The notes beneath the pieces were generated by a model that saw nothing but the letters and a program-made list of their open reading frames with translations, searched no databases and was not told where the DNA came from. Shown here piece after piece: positions 59,341 through 64,000 of a DNA stretch of 64,000 bases. Source of the DNA: Gigaspora margarita. Its lineage: Eukaryota; Glomeromycota; Glomeromycetes; Diversisporales; Gigasporaceae. The stretch covers positions 271,532-335,531 of the forward strand of contig WTPW01000442.1 of NCBI GenBank assembly GCA_009809945.1, given 5' to 3'. The translations under genes were made by a program, and so were the position numbers. Position 1 is the stretch's first letter, and each line of letters starts with the position of its first letter.

Positions 59341-59930
59341 AACTTTAAACTTAATTATACTAAAGTTTTCTAATAATTTTAAAAAAATATTTATAACAAA
59401 GTTATTAAAACAAAACTCAAAGTATATTTTTTATTTAAAAAAAATATAGCTAAATTTAATATTTATAATTTTATTAAAAATTTTAAAAAATACAATCAAA
59501 TTTGCCTATATTACAATTTAAGAGATAACTTTATTGTAGTTAATACTATTATCAGGTTATTGTTATCTAATAGAAGTGCTTTTGATACATAGATCAAAGC
59601 CTATTATATAGATATTAAAATTAAAAATACATGTAATATATTTGAAGATTTTGTTGTAAATAAAAGTTCTATACTAGCTTGATATAGATTGAAAATGAAG
59701 CTCTAAAAACTAGTATAGTTTTTGATTTTGTTATTTAGAAATTTTTCATCTTTTTGAGTTAAATGAGCATTAGCAAATTTATAATAGCATAATCTTATAT
59801 AAGGTTTTACGAACTGTAATATAAACAAAATATTATATAATATATTTCAAAATATTTCAAAATATTAAATTTTCAAAATATTATGAAAGTAATTCCAAAA
59901 TATTTCAAAATATGCTACAAAATATTTCGA
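59341..59930. other. Intergenic with ATTTCAAAATATT repeats at its end
   Basis: No gene. From 59830 short tandem variants of TTCAAAATATT appear. Confidence 0.45.
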
Positions 59931-59936
59931 ACCCTT

Positions 59937-60590
59937 TCAAAATATTTTAGGACTAGAAAACCAAGCTGGATCAGTAGATCTGTAACCTGGATTGCACATT
60001 AGACTGATAGTTTGAAATGGTTCAATGATGTTCAAATTCTGTACTACAAGATCAGATTAGATCTTTTGTTTTTTAATTATAATGATATACAACAATTAAC
60101 AAATCTTTAACAATTACACAGTGTTTTGACCATGTCACAAAAATTTCAATCTGAATCACTGAGTAAAAAACAAGAGTTCAAAATCTCTTAAGCTCATTTG
60201 ATTTGCAAGCTACTTAGGATCATAAAAATATATACTACAAGTTGTATGAAAAAACTTAAAAAAATAAAAAATAAAAATAAAAAAAGCTATTTTTGCACAA
60301 TTTATACCCCTCTCTCCCTTTTATTCCTCTCTCCCTTTTACCTCCTCTCTCTCTTTTACCCCTCTCTCCCTTTTACCCCTCTTTTCCTTTTATTTCTTTC
60401 TCTCTTTCTCTTTTTTTTTTAATATTTTGAATATATTCGAAATATTTTAGAACTGGGAAATCAAGCTAAATCAGTAAATCTGTAGACTGGATTATATCAA
60501 GAACATGTTTGACTAATATTTTCAAAATGTTTCGATGAATTTTGATGATAATAATACAAGATTAGATTAGATTTTTGTTTATTTTTTTTT
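59937..60590. repeat. Pair of direct repeats (59937-60080 and 60440-60590)
   Basis: Both begin after TATTTTAG and share AAACCAAGCTGGATCAGTAG / AAATCAAGCTAAATCAGTAA, then a CTGGATT word, and end with ACAAGATTAGATTAGATTTT. They flank a 360-bp insert holding the CT-rich minisatellite. Confidence 0.65.
60298..60420 (+). repeat. CT-rich minisatellite, unit CCCCTCTCTCCCTTTTA
   Basis: About six imperfect units of 16-17 bp are arranged in tandem, followed by CTTT-rich DNA. It is strongly pyrimidine-biased on the plus strand, which could favour triplex formation. Confidence 0.85.
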
Positions 60591-60739
60591 TGTTTATAAT
60601 TTAGATCTTCTATCAAATTTTATATTGTTTTTGCATTTTCCTTTTATTTTTTTTTAGTTTCATTTTATTTTTTTTAGTTTTGTTTTGTTTTTTTTATTTT
60701 TATTTTTTTTATTTTTAATTTTTTTTTATTTTATTTCTA

Positions 60740-61570
60740 CACATTACCACTAGCACTTTGCAAAAAATCCAACAACTTTTCAGCACTTAGCGCAAGCCAA
60801 CTCAGCCTTTTGACACCTGCAAGAACATACTCTACAATTTTTAAATTTCAAGAACGCAAGTTTTCGCAAGTTTTCACAAGTTTTTGCAAGGTTTAGCTTT
60901 ATTTATTTTTTCATTTCATGTTTTTTGTTTTTTTATTTTTATTAATTTATTTTATTCTGCCACTTTGCGAAAACCTTTGATGATTTCTGAATTGCAAAAT
61001 TATGAACTTTTACTTCAGAAAAATGGAAATTTGGAGCTTCATTTATTTTTTTATTTAGTTTGCTTACATTTTTGTTTTTTGTTTGGTTTCTTTTTTTTTT
61101 ACTTATTTTTTTTAATTTTATTTTACTTTATTTATCCTTTACTTCTTTTAGAACTTTGCAAGAAAATGACTTGACTTTTCTAGCACTTTACAAGAACACC
61201 AATTCTAATGTCTCTGGCACTTTGCAAGAAGTCACAAATATGAACAAATATAATTGAATATAAGCAAATATGAGCGATATAAGCAAATATAATAGTTTAT
61301 TTTTTTTCGTTTTTGTTTTTTTTGTTATTTTTTCAGGTTTGTTTTTTGTTTTTTGTTTGTTTTTTTTTACTTATTTTTTTTTTTTTATTTTATTTATTCC
61401 TTACTTTTTTCAGAACTTTACAAGAAAATGTCCCGACTTTTCTAGCACTTTACAAGAATACTAATTTTAACTTTTCCAGCACTTTGCAATAAGTAGCGAA
61501 TATGAGTGAAATATAAGCAAATATAAGCAAATATGAGTAAATATAAGTGAATATAAGTGAATATGAGCGA
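60740..61570. repeat. Repeats with GCACTTTGCAAGAA words and T-rich spacers
   Basis: The word GCACTTTGCAAGAA or a one- to two-base variant recurs at about 60752, 60960, 61150, 61180, 61220, 61420, 61450 and 61480. The block 60940-61260 is repeated at about 61290-61560. It ends in tandem AATATAAGCAAATATGAG units of 10-12 bp. T-rich low complexity lies between. The ORFs here are Phe/Leu artefacts. Confidence 0.7.
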
Positions 61571-61679
61571 ATATAAGGAATATAATAGTTTATTTTTTTA
61601 TAGCTAACTGTAGAGTGAGTGAAAATAAGTATTAAGGGCTAGTTTTTTGTATATAGTAATAGAATTAAATATGATGAAG

Positions 61680-62180
61680 TGCGAAAGTAGTTTAAAATAT
61701 TTGTAATAATGTAAAAATAATATATAATATATAATAAAGTATATAATATTAATTAAAAATATATATTTAATAAATGTAAAATATAATATATAATAATAAT
61801 AAATAAATAAATATAAAATTTTATATTAAATTGCGGAACCTGTGAAATATTGTGAAAACCTGTAAAAAAGCATAATTATATGAATATATATATTGTTTAT
61901 TTATTTTTTAAAAAATTTTGAAAATTTGCAAAAATTTGCAAAATATTGCAAAACAATGCGAAAATATCAAAATATTACCTCCTGTGTGCATTAGTTTATT
62001 GATCTGCATAAATATGCAACCCCTATAGGACATTTTTTATTTGGTCTATTTCGCAATATTTCACAATATATTTTGAAATATTTTGAAATAACAACCATAA
62101 TATTTCCGTAATATAATGTAATATATTATGTAATATACCATGTCAATCATAAGATTTTTGTAATATTACGGGCCATAATA
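61680..62180. repeat. AT-rich and TTTGCAAAAT-type simple repeats
   Basis: TA-rich stretches (AATATATAATATATAATAA) are followed by GCAAAATATTGCAAAA and AATATTTTGAAATATT variants. No gene. Confidence 0.6.
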
Positions 62181-62579
62181 TCTTATGTAAGATTACGTAT
62201 ATATAATTCGCTGATAGAGTTTCTAAAAAACCAAAAATATTACTATAGTGCACTGACCAAAGTATACTCTTTTTTCATATCTTTCATGTGAAGTACCCAG
62301 GTATTTTGCATAGCACTTTTTTTTGCCGAAAATAATATCTAGGTATTTTATAATTATTGAAGATTGGATTTTTGTATAAGATTCAAGTATTTTATACTGC
62401 ACAATGCCTAATATGATAACATTACCAAATAAATACTATTATGAAATATTTAATAACTTCTGGCACTTGTAAACTATCAATTTAGAATTATTGTAGAGGT
62501 AGTTTATTATTGGTAAAAAAAATCTCACATATAAGAACTGCAACGAACAGGTTTTGTATATGTACAAACATATATTTAT

Positions 62580-62646
62580 ACATATGTATGTACTAGAACT
62601 TTGCAAGTTTTGCTGGCACTTAAACTCTAGTACATATGTACGTACA
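62580..62646. repeat. Short inverted repeat around ACATATGTAC
   Basis: ACATATGTATGTACTAGAAC is mirrored by CTAGTACATATGTACGTAC 30 bp on. The loop contains an ACTTTGCAAG word related to the upstream repeats. Confidence 0.65.
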
Positions 62647-63170
62647 TGCCTAATTTTTTCTTTTTGATTTATTTTACTTTTTTTTTATTTTATTTAAACT
62701 TTTTTTCTAGCAATCTTATCTTTATTTATTTTGAACAATATACAAAAAAAATATACAAAAAATTTTTTGTCTATCTATATACTATCACATTCTGTTTAGC
62801 AATGATTTACCAAGCAACAATGACCAATACAATTTGCTATAATGAACTGTTAACCTCAACTCAGATTTTCTATCTAGCTAGAAATTATTATTTCAAGTAT
62901 CACCAATAGGCTATCGTATGCTATATCAAGATTGCCTACTTTTTAATCTTCTTTATCTAGTCTCAAGGACAAGGAAAGTTTAAAAACCCTTCCTATACAA
63001 AAAAAAAGGAATTTAAGAAAATAAAAAGTGAGTGAAAAAAAGAATAGCACTATATAACCTAAATAAAATCCAAAAGTATAAACAAAAACAAAAAGAGAAA
63101 AACAAAAAGATCAGTAGTCTTGTCACAATAAAATTATATAGACTGCTTAAAGTAAAAAAAAACTCTAACA
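62647..63170. other. Intergenic, A-rich, no gene seen
   Basis: T-rich then A-rich sequence. The 87-residue plus ORF at 62646-62909 has no recognisable domain and biased composition. Confidence 0.4.
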
Positions 63171-63174
63171 AATA

Positions 63175-63480
63175 ACTATATATATATTGTTATCCTATAT
63201 CCACTTCTTTAAAGATAGTAGATAACTAGAGCGACCTTAGACAGTAAATACTTTGTGTAATCTCACTTGTTACTGTGATATATCTAAGTCGAAAGGCATT
63301 TTTTAATAAAACTTAACAAAGAAGATTTTTGGCAATTTGCAATTACGAAAGAGGCTACAATTAAAAGTATATGAGGATACTAGTAATTGTTTAATTTAAG
63401 TAATAAATAAATGTATTTATTAGTGAAGAGTATGAAGACTCAATGTTGAACTTGGGGTTCACATCGGCTGCTTTTATATA
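63175..63480. repeat. Interspersed repeat, possibly a solo LTR (copy 2)
   Basis: Inverted partner of 43360-43625. It contains AAAGATAGTAGATAACTAGA, CTTAACAAAGAAGATTTTTG and AAAGTATATGAGGATACTAG. After it, short TATAAAT/AATGACATATATG units are found up to 63660 and produce a spurious hydrophobic ORF. Confidence 0.55.
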
Positions 63481-63675
63481 TTTTTGTTTTTCACAAATGT
63501 AACGGGCTATATCTATTACATGTGCAATAAATGCTATATCTATTACTAATAATATATATAGTATAAATAGTATAAATGTAATATATGAAATAAATGACAT
63601 ATATGTAATAAATAAAATATAGAGTATATATGCTATAAATATGATATGTTTTATAAATGCCATATCAGACAGAAT

Positions 63676-63855
63676 AGGACCCCGAAATATACATAGATAG
63701 GTCAGGTTTGAGTTTGCTTATTTTTGAGGTTTTTTATACAGATCTTTTCTATTTATAGTAATTTTTTGCTTATTTTTGAAGTTTTTTCTGCAGATCTTTT
63801 CTTTTTTAGTAACCCTATAATTAACCTGACCTATCTATGTATATTTCGGGGTCCT
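63676..63855. mobile_element. Short hAT-like MITE, AGGAYCC family
   Basis: 180 bp. The TIRs are AGGACCCCGAAATATACATA, identical at both ends, continuing GATAGGTCAGG. The 8-bp flanks GACAGAAT (63668-63675) and GACAGAGT (63856-63863) differ at one base. It is the best preserved short member, so it is probably the youngest. Confidence 0.93.
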
Positions 63856-64000
63856 GACAGAGTGCATGTCACACTGAGTGACAAATAATAATAAAAATTA
63901 TAATAAAAATATATAAATTTACTATAAACTTTAAACAAAACATTCTTTTTGGCTTATAGATTAACTTTTTTCAAACTTTGGGATCAAGCATATCGAGGAT

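Noticed and set aside
60884-61464. Phe-rich ORFs in the T-rich region
   Set aside because: Composition follows poly-T runs; overlapping frames all look alike; no conserved motif.
63391-63663. 90-residue hydrophobic minus ORF, possible membrane protein
   Set aside because: It is a translation of short TATAAAT/ACATATATG repeats and has no domain.

Overview
Kind of genome. The window is very AT-rich eukaryotic nuclear DNA: genes split by short GT-AG introns, LINE, SINE and LTR-like relics, and dense nests of terminal-inverted-repeat (TIR) DNA elements. The protein families point to an arbuscular mycorrhizal fungus (Glomeromycotina, Rhizophagus-like): a WD40-like protein fused to a TRP-like ion-channel domain, kinase/Sel1-repeat fragments, and a FAR1/MULE transposase with SWIM and CCHC zinc fingers. 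This assignment rests on recognised families, not on a database search.

Layout. 0.5-2.3 kb: a foldback element carrying a TA-flanked MITE. 2.9-6.0 kb (minus): a decayed FAR1/MULE transposase broken by a MITE. 6.7-8.4 kb (minus): decayed kinase and Sel1-repeat fragments, partly duplicated in tandem. 9.2-12.3 kb (minus): a decayed LINE. 12.3-13.5 kb: a large palindromic element with a pogo-like MITE inside. 14-16.6 kb: small MITEs and an A-rich tract. 16.96-19.49 kb (minus): an intact-looking ALKBH1 (AlkB homologue) gene in four exons, with a 1.08 kb transposon in its first intron. 19.85-23.94 kb (plus): a 15-exon GH92 alpha-mannosidase-like gene sharing a 357-bp divergent promoter with ALKBH1. 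28.1-32.5 kb (plus): the WD40-like/ion-channel gene, disrupted by stops, a frameshift, a lost splice donor and a roughly 0.7 kb insertion. 33.7-35.6 kb (minus) and 40.1-43.1 kb (plus): two more LINE copies. 36.3-57 kb: a nest of non-autonomous TIR elements. 57-64 kb: low-complexity DNA, simple repeats and diverged interspersed repeats.

How the pieces relate. Only ALKBH1 and possibly the GH92 gene look functional. The right half is dominated by a family of hAT-like elements (ends AGGAYCC, 8-bp target-site duplications) that range from 171 bp to 4.5 kb without visible coding. Their larger members carry nested palindromes. One palindromic cassette, about 55 bp and centred on TCTCATCGAGA, occurs 14 times and is shared by hAT-like elements and PIF/Harbinger-like elements with TTA duplications. 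This sharing across superfamilies is the most unusual signal I found.
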